DNA from: Hermodice carunculata
Taxonomy: Eukaryota > Annelida > Polychaeta > Eunicida > Amphinomidae
DNA length: 64,000 nt
Direction: 5' to 3'
Assembly (NCBI GenBank): GCA_964020975.1
Contig: CAXHWN010002425.1
Coordinates: 319,501-383,500, forward strand
The notes under the pieces are model-generated. The model was not told the DNA's origin, searched no databases, and saw nothing but the letters and a program-made list of their open reading frames with translations. Within the stretch, counting starts at the first letter, position 1. The number at the start of each line of letters is the position of its first letter. The translations under genes were made by a program, and so were the position numbers. Shown piece by piece: positions 1-10,459 of the stretch.

Positions 1-1150
1 TGGGGATATTTTAAGTTCTTTTACCATCTAGTAAGTCCACATCCCAAACATGTATTTTAAGTTGCAAATCTACAAATGTGATTTAGTTATGTCATGTCAA
101 AATTGTCCACTATAGTATGTCGAAGAGACTGGTAGGAGGCTCCATCTCGGAGTCGGTGGTCCCCAAACTACAGTTTGGAAAAAGGAAGGAATAAAAGGTA
201 GACATTTATCAAAACTTATGAAAGAAGAGACAGACACTGAGTTAGTAATTGGTAGGCAAGATCCTGTGTTATTTGGCAAAAACAATTGAGTACTGCTTGA
301 CTCTTGGAACATAATGATCAAATGAAAGGTGTAGGGAGTGTCTGCAAAAACTATTCTAAAGACTGTTGGTCATTCGAATTGATAGTTACTTAAATTAGGC
401 ATGAAATGCACATGGACATCATAAACATCCTAATAAAACTTATCAGGGTTAGAACAACATTGTTTTTTACTAAAAAAAAAAAAAATGAAAAAAATTCAAA
501 CAGTCTCCATTTGGTTAGATCTGTACGTTTTCGCCATGACACTATCAGTTTAAAACCACTTAAAACAACGTATCGCCCAAAATAATTGTTCATGAGAAAG
601 AAATTTGAGAAAATATTATAACATATTATCACTAACATAGCTTTTCATACACTTTTCAACCCTCTAGCTGTTGACAAAAAGATACCACAGGATAATTTCG
701 TTGAGTTGATATATTGTGTTAGGGGTGCCGATTAAATATATCTGTCCAATATGTTACATGATAATAAACTACAATCGTAGATACTATCGTACCTTGGTAG
801 TGCTGCTGCAAAACTCGCATAAAGACATTTAAAAATCATTGTATTTTGAAGTATTAAACCACACAAAAATTGTCAAAAAATCAAATGAGATGAATATAAA
901 GAAAACAGATACCCATGTCCGTGTCAAGTTATACTTTCATAACACCATTGAATAACTCTGGCGATCTTTTAATTGTGCCTAATGTTGCAGTACCTCAGCT
1001 AATTCAAAGGAGACTAAATACCGTGAAAAACAACAATTTGCTGTGGGGAGAGGCTACAAAATGATTTAAATTTATAATAACTATTATCATATCACACGTG
1101 AAAATCTTGAATAAAAAAAAATAGATTGTGGCTCCTGGCAAGAATGTCTG
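1..1150. other. AT-rich stretch, no gene recognised
   Basis: AT-rich DNA with short A-runs. The open frames are short, lack domain motifs and look like chance. No transposon ends or RNA gene were recognised. Confidence 0.5.
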
Positions 1151-1151
1151 G

Positions 1152-1266
<115 letters not shown>

Positions 1267-2144
1267 GCAAAAAAGAAGCCCATCCTAGTAGACTCTGGTA
1301 AAGATATGTTGGATGTGATTTCAGGTACACTGCAAATGCTGTTAATGAGAAAGATATATTTCTTGTCTTCATGCATTTGTGAGCAGCTCTCCTTATCAAT
1401 GACATATTGGAAGCATCTAGTTTCCTGGGTCTTTCCTTCGGTTCCTTTTTTGGGATGTCGATGCCCATAGGTTTTTCTTATCAATTGTGGCGTGTGAGCG
1501 TCATCTTTAACATGTCTATAATGTATTCTATATTTAGCAAAATAATGTAACAATATAAGTTTCATAAAAGATTGTCGTTTCTAGATGAGGAGAATCAAAT
1601 GGCACAGAGCTAAAGTTTCCACATGTTACACTTTGTGTTGCATACCTGGCGGATACTATTCATGGTACATATTTTAATATTAGCACAGTTATACTTGCAT
1701 TTACTGAAGTCATTCCCGTTGATAGAGAAGATTAAAGCTGTTTCATGTTATGAAACTTAAGGCCATTAAAAAAAAATCTTGCATAACTATGATACAGGTG
1801 CAGTTCTATCTTCTGATCATTGACTGCTGCTGTAGCATATCACCCATGAACAGGACTTATGAAATTCTAATTTTGTTTTTAAGGCCATTTGGAAGTTGAA
1901 ATATTCAATAATTTGGTTAACATAATCAAAGCACCAAATAGTCTACTTCGCAGTGAAATTGAACATTTGTGGCAAAAATTATTTTACATTAATGTTTCTT
2001 CTAAAATACTTTCTACACATGAAAACTTGGATATATATTACAAATATCATATATTATATATTACAATATATGATGTATAAATCATTTCAAATTGTTTCGT
2101 AAAAATATATTTGTATCTGTGTCGTTTCGTCCAGAAGCACTTCT

Positions 2145-2360
2145 TGATAGTCTTTACCCTATTCCACAGTCTGAACTCTTTACAACCTACATAAATATGG
2201 AAGGACTATTGTCCATGTTGCACACGTTCTTGTGTACAATTGTGACATAATTTGCATTAGCCCAAATAATGTCAAGGGTCTTCAGCGGGTAGCCACTCGG
2301 TATTGGTATTACCATTTCTGGACCCTCTGAACGCCAGCACTGATCACCGTATGGTTAGGA
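2145..2360. repeat. Interspersed repeat, copy A (partner at about 55.2 kb)
   Basis: This stretch shares ordered blocks with 55222-55445. Examples are 'accctatt..gcagtc.gaac', 'attgtccat.ttgcacac.ttc', 'gcccaaataa' against 'gcgcaaataa', and 'gggtcttcagcgggta'. The match is colinear over roughly 200 bp with small indels, in the same orientation in both places. I see no coding potential and no clear terminal inverted repeats. It may be a SINE, a MITE or a fragment of a larger element. Confidence 0.65.
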
Positions 2361-2548
2361 ATTTTTCTAGCTCCGCTGTTGGCACCAGATTATCTCAAGG
2401 ATGCTTGGCTGCCTGTATGTTCTCAGTCAGAGAGCCTTGCAATCCTGAATTTTAAGCGTTGTGAAGTTTGCGCACTTCCTACTCTATTTCATACACACAT
2501 TCCTAGTGATATTCTGATAAGGATAATAATATGGATTTTTGTTTACTT

Positions 2549-2552
<4 letters not shown>

Positions 2553-2580
<28 letters not shown>
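2553..2580. repeat. Poly(A) tract
   Basis: Twenty-eight consecutive A residues. It could be a retroposed tail, but no source element is recognised immediately upstream. Confidence 0.9.
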
Positions 2581-2583
<3 letters not shown>

Positions 2584-4409
2584 ATGTGTAACATTGCTTT
2601 ACTAATATGGGTTTTAACTTTTGAACGAAAGTCAACTAAGTACCAGCTGTTTGCACAACAATGTAGTTTAAAGACTCAGCTGAGTTCTAATGCTTAGCTG
2701 AGTTTTTGTTTTCTATTTCCTGCATCTGCCGAGACCACAGGATTCAGTCTACCACCATAATCGATACTAATGCAGAAATATCAGAATATTTTAAAGGGAG
2801 ATGACAAAAGTATCAAAAGGTCGGAAAGGCATTTCATTAATACTTTTTTTCTGTTTCACTATCATTCACAATCCATTGTATTCCACTGAGATGGATTGAG
2901 GCGTCAATATGTTTCTAACTTCTCTACAGTGCGCCGGACTACACGACTGGCAGCCACGACAATATTTATTCCAGTTTTACAACTTAGCGATACATACATA
3001 ATGTAACAGAAACTTTTAAAGAGACATCAATTTTGTTTAATGTGTAAGATTTGGATATCCAAGGAAGAAAAGAGATTCCTGTTTGCTTTACACTGAAGTT
3101 TCATAGGAAAATCATGTCTTGAATACACGATATTTTGAAAATCAACGAGACTGAAACCCAATATCCATCCTTGCAGTGATAACTGCCGCCCAACAAAAAC
3201 CTTAGATGAAACCCGAGATAGGATCTTAAATTTCTAGAAGCTTGTGAAGAAGCAATGGCGTACCAGCTGCCACATAAAGGTGACCAACCCAGCCTTTTAG
3301 TAATGTTCAAGAGTTACCAAATTTAAACACTTTAAAAAAATTAGCTCCGAAAACTAAATGTTCGAGCGTCCAGACTAGAATTAACACTTTCCAAATTTCC
3401 GAATACATACCCCGAAAACTTGTTGACCCTGACTTTAGTGGCGTGGTCCTTATGACTTACCGCATTCACTCTTGTTGCATAACGTACCAGAAAAAAAACA
3501 ATTCCTGCTATACTACAAAACGCAGGAATATGCTATTGTAGTGGCTATGTAGGCAAAGATGACAACAATATCAGAAACCAGATTACATTTAATGGATGAC
3601 TATTTCCACAATATACGTATGTTTTTGTGTGTTTCTGTGTGTATTTGCGAGTGTGTTTGTACCTGTTTTATTAATGTGTGCGTGACTAGAAACATGAACA
3701 ACGCATTTGTACAAAAGAATAATAGCAAGTCAATAAGGCAATTTTATTCAACAGTGTCAATTTTCTGACAACCAAGTCTCTTCCATTGTGTGGAAATCAA
3801 ATAATCTAAAAATCAATTATTTCGAAGCAACATCAAATTTGTGTAGGTATTGACCAGGTACAATCAAAGTGACCACCCTTTTCCTTATCAAATGCACAGG
3901 ATCTTTTAAGGGTGCACATTTCCAAGATTGCTTTTTTGTTGACTCTGGATGAAAAAAGGTCTACACATTGGCTCTCACATCCAAAACTGACATGGTAATT
4001 TAGTTGAGTGCAAAGCGTCAAAACCTCAAACAGATTTTTAAACAAATCGCCATGCATCACCAACATATGTAGCCTACGCCTTATTATGGAATTCACGGGG
4101 TACTTTGAGGCTTATTGTACATGCAGTTCTTAACCCAAGTAAGATACTATCTTTGTCACAAACCTGAAAACAGGGCCCACTGGGACACGTTCCATGCTGA
4201 CTTCAGATCTCTAGTAACCCACGTAATATAAAAACAAATGGATGGTAGACGTTTGTAGGAGAGCTGTGTTTTTTCTAAGTAGCAAATTTTATAAAATTGT
4301 GGATTATCTCAACTTTACTAAAATTGCAATATCTATGTATTTCTATGGAATAAGATATTGGACAGTGGTCCAATGGGCCCTCTACACTGTTTAGCATAGT
4401 TTACTTACT

Positions 4410-4654
4410 TTCAAAACCAAACCAATGTATATCTTTGATAACCTAAGCATAAAGGCTGCCTGGTTGGAATACCGGTATTCTTTTCCAATCATTTGTAAAA
4501 ATTTTAACTCGGCCCGACTGCGTAGCACAACCAAATGACCGTCCAAACGAAGGCAATTTTGATGTGCGTCTCTCCAACTTATGCCCTCTTGACGAGGCCA
4601 CTGGGTGAAAGCATAGCTGTATGACGTGATGGCTGGCTGATGGCCAATTACAAA
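4410..4654 (-). CDS. C-type lectin-like domain exon (partial gene)
   Basis: An internal exon encoding the first half of a C-type lectin-like domain. The minus strand reads from an acceptor (pyrimidine-rich tract ending cactag) at about 4655 to a strong donor, GTAAGT, at about 4409. Visible hallmarks are ISWRDAHQNC (the helix with the first conserved Cys), LDGHLVVLRSRAELKFLQ (the G-x-L-hydrophobic-x-S-x-x-E-x-x-F motif) and IYIGL (the strand-beta2 '(W/Y)IGL' motif). The family's second half (WND, ICK) is expected in a later exon at lower coordinates; I searched and did not find it. Upstream exons were not found either. The domain is usually extracellular and often binds glycans or proteins, but the calcium-binding residues would lie in the missing part, so sugar binding cannot be judged. 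This may be a live gene with distant exons or a stranded exon. Confidence 0.75.
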
Positions 4655-5234
4655 CCTAGTGAACAAAACAAAAGTTACCTGATTTTGTATATAAAGGGAA
4701 CTGAATAACACAAAAGTAAGGGACATGACACAATAACTTACAAAGTGACTCTTCTTAGCCTTTTGTACCCTTCTTAACAGCTGCACAAGTTAACACACAC
4801 TACATCCAGTTGTAGTGAAACCCATTTACATAGGCCTGTGCAGTATAAATCTGAACGCAAGACTTCATTTTGCTCCTTCACGAGAATGGTCGAGATAGTC
4901 CAAAGCCCTTTCACACATGCGCTCCCTAATGTTCAATTGTCTCGTACTCTCTTGTGTTGAAGGTGCATGTTGGTATTTTCTTAAAACCTGTTTCTAACTT
5001 TGATATCTATAAATTTATCAATTATAAGTCATTTATCGCATCTTTTGTGACAATACAAGTTAATTTTGATGCATATTGAGGCACATTTACATGTGCAAAC
5101 TTATTGCTCTTTGTTCCCGGAAGTGAATATTTTTGTGGTTTTGCTACCTATAGCACCAGAGAGTTATCGGACAGTTTGGCACTAGGGGGGCCATGTGTGT
5201 TCTCGAAATGTGGAATATCATTTGATGACAGTAT

Positions 5235-5235
<1 letters not shown>

Positions 5236-5319
<84 letters not shown>

Positions 5320-5320
5320 A
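5236..5320. repeat. (GAT)n microsatellite
   Basis: About 28 pure GAT units. They run straight into a sequence that reads on the minus strand as a LINE-like 3' end (…aataaagt followed by ATC repeats). The microsatellite is therefore probably the 3' tail of that element. The poly-Asp, poly-His and poly-Ser frames here are artefacts. Confidence 0.97.
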
Positions 5321-5560
5321 CTTTATTGAGCCGCCGCAAGTGAGGAAAGGTGAGGAATTGTACATGTACATAGGCACAAATAAAAATAAACGTGCACCCA
5401 GGTATGGCACATAGAGTATATAAGCATTTTAAAACAGCATTAGAAATATGAAGTTAAAAGTTTGACACCGTTACTTCTAGCTGAGACAGAGAGTTTATAT
5501 ATTTTCTTTATGATAGGTAAGCTGTCTGGTGGAGTCAAAAACGCTTTCCTGGTCCATGAT
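5320..5560 (-). mobile_element. Probable LINE 3' end, 5'-truncated
   Basis: Read on the minus strand, the last bases are 'gcggcggctcaataaagt' followed directly by (ATC)n. This layout, a polyadenylation-like signal followed by a short tandem repeat, is common at the 3' ends of CR1/L2-type LINEs. The sequence before it has no clear reverse-transcriptase motif, so only the tail would be present. This is inferred from layout. An ordinary microsatellite next to unrelated DNA is the alternative. Confidence 0.4.
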
Positions 5561-7338
5561 ACACTCCCCAGTGCGGGGGAGCAATCCCAAAGCCACCCAC
5601 AAAGGAGACACTCTAAACTTGAGTAATCGCTAAGCCAGTGTATCTATTATAACAGAGCCTTCTGTGACCTATATAAATTGACCCACAATGGAGAAACAGT
5701 GACCTCACAGTTAATGCTACATTTTTAAGAATAGGTACAATGGGCCCCTGAAAAAATGGTTGGACCAATAGAGCCATTAACAATAGCTGTAAAAAATAAT
5801 TGGCCAAAGTTATCAGGAAATAATTAAGAATCTGATCAACAATATGCTTTTGATCCTGCAACATACTTTTAATATCATCCTACTGTCATTTGAACAGCGT
5901 TATATGAAGTAAACTCATGAGTAGTAAATGTAGAATTACTATTGTGTACCCTTTTCTGTTAATTACATTCAATCAGGCTTTTGTTTGTTTGTTTGTTTTT
6001 TCTGGAGACAAATAAGTATCCTAGGCATTCCATTTTTTTCAGCCTTCATTGTTACATCTCTAGCTTTCTACATAAACGCTGGAAAACACTTCTCTACATA
6101 TTTCCAACATTCATACACTTGGCCGACACGGGGCTATCATTTACCACCCATATTTATCACCAGAACCTCTATTTGTTGCTCAGACTGGTTAATTTAGGAG
6201 ACCAGAAGGATTAGGTCTACTACTATTTTGTGGGACGCTTCCGTAGCAGACTCGATGTAACACGGTGTTCAAGGAATCTACATAGGCATCAACCCATCAT
6301 ACTTTTGCATCATCGATATCACAGTCAGAAATACCCAATGTAGGCAAAGAACATATCTTTTTTGTAAGCATCATGCTGAATAAACCTCAGGTAAAAATAC
6401 CCGACTAAAAGCCAATCTGTAGGGTTGTTTTACCCCCATATCTCTTTGCAAGCCTTGGCTGCTCGGCTCAGACATGACCTGGACTTCAGACAAAGGAATA
6501 ACTCAACCTAATTGCAATTATGTAATCAGTGAGATGGCACTTAAATCAGTAGATAAGTGGTTCTTACTAGCTTCATCCAGAGAGCTTTCTTTTTCAATTT
6601 AAACACTGTATGGTAATCATGTTAATTTTTGGAAAATGCTATTTTGAATTGACACATTGATCATAAAATTCGGGTGACAAAAAGTGAAGTTTTGCATCTA
6701 TTTTGCATCTAAACTGGACACGGAGACCTGTTTTTGCAATTAAGAGAAAGTGACAAACTGGATTAGGGTTTGTGCTCCCTCGGGCACATCAGCACTGACT
6801 ATTAGGAATTGTATAGTGTCTGACAGGGTCTCTTTATTTGGCTATGATTGAGGAGATTGTTCTTCTGACAGTTACCACGTCTGAAATACGCGTTAGTAAC
6901 AGTAAATTCAAGCATTTTCAATGCGCCATGCTCCATATATATATATATGTATGAGGGTGTTCATCTTGGGTGTCTTTAACAAATACTCATGTGTAAAATC
7001 ACTTGACCAATTGCTCTAAAATTGTAGACACTTCCCAGAACCCACAGACTAAGACTACGTTAGGCTTATTCTGGACATAATGCAGCAATTGGTGTAAGTG
7101 GAATATTTTTCCAAAAGTATAATTAAATTGTATTGTCGATGCATATCTGTCCCTTTGTTCTATTTTCAGTTGGAACTACAGTACGTATAGGCATAAAAAT
7201 GCCTAAACCACCCAATCGGCCCGTTTTTATTATGACGTTAGTGATAAGGTCACAGTGGAGGCAAATTTCAGTTGTAAAGTGTCATAAGATACAGTTGTGT
7301 TCAATTACAGAACTATACTCTGCAGGTTTTCATGCTCA
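5561..7338. other. No feature recognised
   Basis: AT-rich, with only short unrelated frames and a small (AT)n run near 6937-6950. Nothing resembles an exon with splice sites or a known repeat. Confidence 0.45.
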
Positions 7339-7340
7339 CT

Positions 7341-7346
7341 TTTATT
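7341..7346 (-). terminator. Polyadenylation signal AATAAA
   Basis: TTTATT on the plus strand reads AATAAA on the minus strand. It begins 18 nt after the TAG stop of the CUB-like gene, so the 3' UTR would be very short. Confidence 0.6.
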
Positions 7347-7364
7347 CGGGATGGTGTTGAATAC

Positions 7365-10300
7365 CTACTCAATCATGCACGGGTGACCGCCCATACGGTT
7401 GTCTAAGTGTGACGTTTGACAACCAGCAAAAGTACAAGGAGTGTACCGCTTGCTCAAGCAAAAATGCACATCTTTATATAATGTTAAATGCATAACATGT
7501 GCCTGATAATTGGGGAAAAATGCCCCTTGCGTTTGCAGTGTTATTATATATTTACACCTATCTTTTATGCCAATAGCAGAACAGCGGGAAAGTTCAACAA
7601 AATCTATAGGTTGTGAAACTTCCATTCCGGTGAAGAAATCAAACTCCCAAGAAAATGAAGACACACGAACATTGGGCCATGACAATATTATCTGGTAATA
7701 GATTTGGCCAGTAAAAGAGTGATTACAAATCTGTTTAACATCGTCAGCGCTTACATGCATCGCAGTTTTCAATAATGAGTATCCCGATAATTTAAGGTTA
7801 TAACAATGCTGGCATAATCCCATCTGTAAAGTATGTACTATCAAAATCATAGGAACCCATTGCTGTCCACTCTTGATTGCCGTAACATTTATAAACTTTA
7901 GATGTATTGAGTTAGTCTCGGGTAAAACTTCAACTTTCAGAAAATGGAGAGAATTTGGGCCTAAACGCATGCATTCTGTGGCATTTCTTGTTTTATATAA
8001 AGTAGCAATCAATGACGTTTTGGGATATACTATCATCACAAATAGTAAATTGTGTGAGTTATCACATTGCTGGAAAAATGTAAATAGAACAGAAAACTTG
8101 GATTGTTTCACCATAATTCCTGTTGTTTTTAAAGAATGCATACGCTTTTTATCTATGTATACACTGTATGGTTTAATATTGAAAAATGTCATAACTCCAC
8201 AATAGTGATGAAGTTCTGCGGACCCACCAGAGAAGGGAAGCTGTTGGAATATGTAGGACACATCAAACTGATAAATTCCTCTTACAAAGATATAGCATAC
8301 TCTGCTAAATCCAGCATCTGTAGAGGGATAGAATGCTACAACAATGCATTTGCTTTGGAGTTTGACGCTGTATGTCCGAATGTCCATACGGTCCTCATTA
8401 CCAAAACCATGCGCTTTGTGAACTTGTTTGCCATATGGTTGTTTTTTTATATTGAGAAGACACATTTGATATATGCTGAGACACTCTGTGATCTCTGACG
8501 AAAATTGAACTTTGATCACATGATTGTATGAATACACATAATAAATGATACCTATATATTGTCCTGATGAAACAATTGGGATACCCGTGTATCGCATTCT
8601 TTTGTCATAGTACATCTGAGTAAGCCGACAACTGCAAAATGGTCCAAACTGAACCAAAGGGCTATTGTAAAAGACTATCCCTCCGTAGTCACATGGGTTT
8701 CCGAGAGGTCCATTCCAAGTTATGTTTTTTATAAGAAACTTTACAAATCTGTTAAAAGGAGCTTTCATCACAAGAATGCGTACCTTTGAGACCAGATTTA
8801 GGCTAAAAGCCATACCTACCTCATAAATATGCACAGGGTGAACCGAGTTTAGATATCTAATCTGATAGTCACTCAGTTGGATACTTTCTAGTAGTATTTT
8901 CAAATCACCGTTTGCATCTGTAAAGATGTCATTTAAATGCATTAAAATTATGTGTCCTCCAGATGAAATAATCTTGCCGCCTGTTTGCTTACTACAAGCT
9001 CGGAACACCTTTGTATAAAAATGGTCGTCATGGGGTTCTGGTCCATTGTTCATTACCAACTCGAATCTTTGCGCAGGTTTTGTGTTCATATATATATTTA
9101 TAATAAATATTTTGCCTGCTGTGGTCCTGCATTTAGTAATCAGATTTAATGTAGATCTATTTATAAGACAGAACAATCGGTATAATCTTCCTTCTTTAAA
9201 ATTGATTATTCTTGTGGGGATACTCGGCTGTGCAACAAGTATGTAAACGAAGTCTATATGTGTCTTTGAGTAATCGAGCGGGCATCTATTTACAATCATA
9301 ACCATATAAGTCAATGATGTGTATGATTTATTTTCATGTTTATCACATAAACGAACAAGGAGAGTGTTATTTCCGTTTACCAAAGGTGGGGAAGTGGAGT
9401 TACGGTAACGTAAGTGTTTGAAATTAGCCTTGCTGTTAAAGGTTAGCCCTTGCACTCCCACGTCGACCATATCAAGGTGGTATATAGCACATTTTGTCCC
9501 AGTGTAAATTAAATTAAGGTACATGAATTGGACTTTGACTTGCCGTAACCATGGAGCTATAATCTGCCACGTGAACGAATTGCTTTCCCTAATTGCATTT
9601 TTTTGAAGCATCACGAAATGAATCTTACCACATGGCAGCAGCAAGACACCTGACTTTATTGTTATGATATGTCTCTTATATTCAGTTGCATGTTCACAAT
9701 AGTTGCTTTTATGTGCAACAATATACGCCTGCTTCAATACCTCTACATAGAACATATCCGTCTTTGAACGTAACGTGATAAATATGCTGTTCATAATGAT
9801 TTGTTTGATATGGAATCCACATTTATAATAGGAACTTGGTGGATCAATATTAGGTTTCAAATAAGGCTGGTACCGACATCTAAACATATACGGATATTTT
9901 GTTGCATGAAGGGAAGGAGGAAATTGGTAATGAAGGAGAACCGTTTTTTCTAGTGATATTAGGTGAACGTCGTTTGCTGGAATCGGGGTATGGAATAGTA
10001 TCCTATTTCCCCTGTAGCCATCAAAAATGGTGAAACTGTTTGTAAAACAGATGTCTGTACTCATGCCCGCAAAATAGCTCAAGTTTATATAAAGTCGAAA
10101 ATGTGAGTGTACCTTAATTTTTCCGGCATAACTGCCAGGAAACTCATTTAAGTCGACTGGGAATACTAAATTACACAACGGCAATTTTATGTCTATTTGA
10201 CTAAATTGTTTAGTCGGTATAGGGACGGGATACTCACAATAGGTATAAAAAAAAGAATAGGAAGTTGCCAAATCCATCATATTAGTCGGCTTAATCCACT

Positions 10301-10439
10301 TACTGTCATAGTCAGATATAAAGAAAAAGTATCCTTTAAACAGGGCTAAATATAATGAAATATGCTGGTGCAATTTTGCACTGTGGCTTATGATCATTTC
10401 AACATATATGAACCAGGAAAGATTTTGTTTTGTGTCCAT
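7365..10439 (-). CDS. Large secreted CUB-like, cysteine-rich protein (probable last exon)
   Basis: A 1,024-codon open frame, far too long to be chance in DNA this AT-rich. The predicted protein is beta-rich, with many cysteines and eight N-glycosylation sequons (for example NIT at about 572, NAT at about 819, NVT at about 851), so it should be extracellular. CUB-like units are visible. One spans about residues 105-172 (LSYFAGMSTDIC…FTIFDGYRG). A second is at about 292-330 (W.I.P…V.VQFMYLNL). Two align with each other at about 560-640 and 725-795: a strand, then WNGP or FSGG, then CDYGGIVFYN or YCGVMTFFN, then about 40 residues to TGI plus a hydrophobic strand. I saw no C-terminal membrane segment and no convincing signal peptide. 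The frame stays open upstream of Met1 to a possible acceptor, tttaaacag, with the exon starting at about 10459. The true protein therefore probably has earlier exons carrying the signal. The CUB family binds proteins or glycans extracellularly. No enzyme motif was found, and I cannot assign a named family. Confidence 0.8.
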   Translation of the reverse strand: MDTKQNLSWFIYVEMIISHSAKLHQHISLYLALFKGYFFFISDYDSKWIKPTNMMDLATSYSFFYTYCEYPVPIPTKQFSQIDIKLPLCNLVFPVDLNEFPGSYAGKIKVHSHFRLYINLSYFAGMSTDICFTNSFTIFDGYRGNRILFHTPIPANDVHLISLEKTVLLHYQFPPSLHATKYPYMFRCRYQPYLKPNIDPPSSYYKCGFHIKQIIMNSIFITLRSKTDMFYVEVLKQAYIVAHKSNYCEHATEYKRHIITIKSGVLLLPCGKIHFVMLQKNAIRESNSFTWQIIAPWLRQVKVQFMYLNLIYTGTKCAIYHLDMVDVGVQGLTFNSKANFKHLRYRNSTSPPLVNGNNTLLVRLCDKHENKSYTSLTYMVMIVNRCPLDYSKTHIDFVYILVAQPSIPTRIINFKEGRLYRLFCLINRSTLNLITKCRTTAGKIFIINIYMNTKPAQRFELVMNNGPEPHDDHFYTKVFRACSKQTGGKIISSGGHIILMHLNDIFTDANGDLKILLESIQLSDYQIRYLNSVHPVHIYEVGMAFSLNLVSKVRILVMKAPFNRFVKFLIKNITWNGPLGNPCDYGGIVFYNSPLVQFGPFCSCRLTQMYYDKRMRYTGIPIVSSGQYIGIIYYVYSYNHVIKVQFSSEITECLSIYQMCLLNIKKQPYGKQVHKAHGFGNEDRMDIRTYSVKLQSKCIVVAFYPSTDAGFSRVCYIFVRGIYQFDVSYIFQQLPFSGGSAELHHYCGVMTFFNIKPYSVYIDKKRMHSLKTTGIMVKQSKFSVLFTFFQQCDNSHNLLFVMIVYPKTSLIATLYKTRNATECMRLGPNSLHFLKVEVLPETNSIHLKFINVTAIKSGQQWVPMILIVHTLQMGLCQHCYNLKLSGYSLLKTAMHVSADDVKQICNHSFTGQIYYQIILSWPNVRVSSFSWEFDFFTGMEVSQPIDFVELSRCSAIGIKDRCKYIITLQTQGAFFPNYQAHVMHLTLYKDVHFCLSKRYTPCTFAGCQTSHLDNRMGGHPCMIE

Positions 10440-10459
10440 GGGAAACCAGAGCTTATATC

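Noticed and set aside
3833-4096. Minus-strand frame considered as the second half of the C-type lectin domain
   Set aside because: It lacks WND, the disulphide pattern and the terminal ICK-type strand.
5104-5343. Poly-Asp open frame
   Set aside because: It is produced by the (GAT)n array and ends inside a probable LINE tail.
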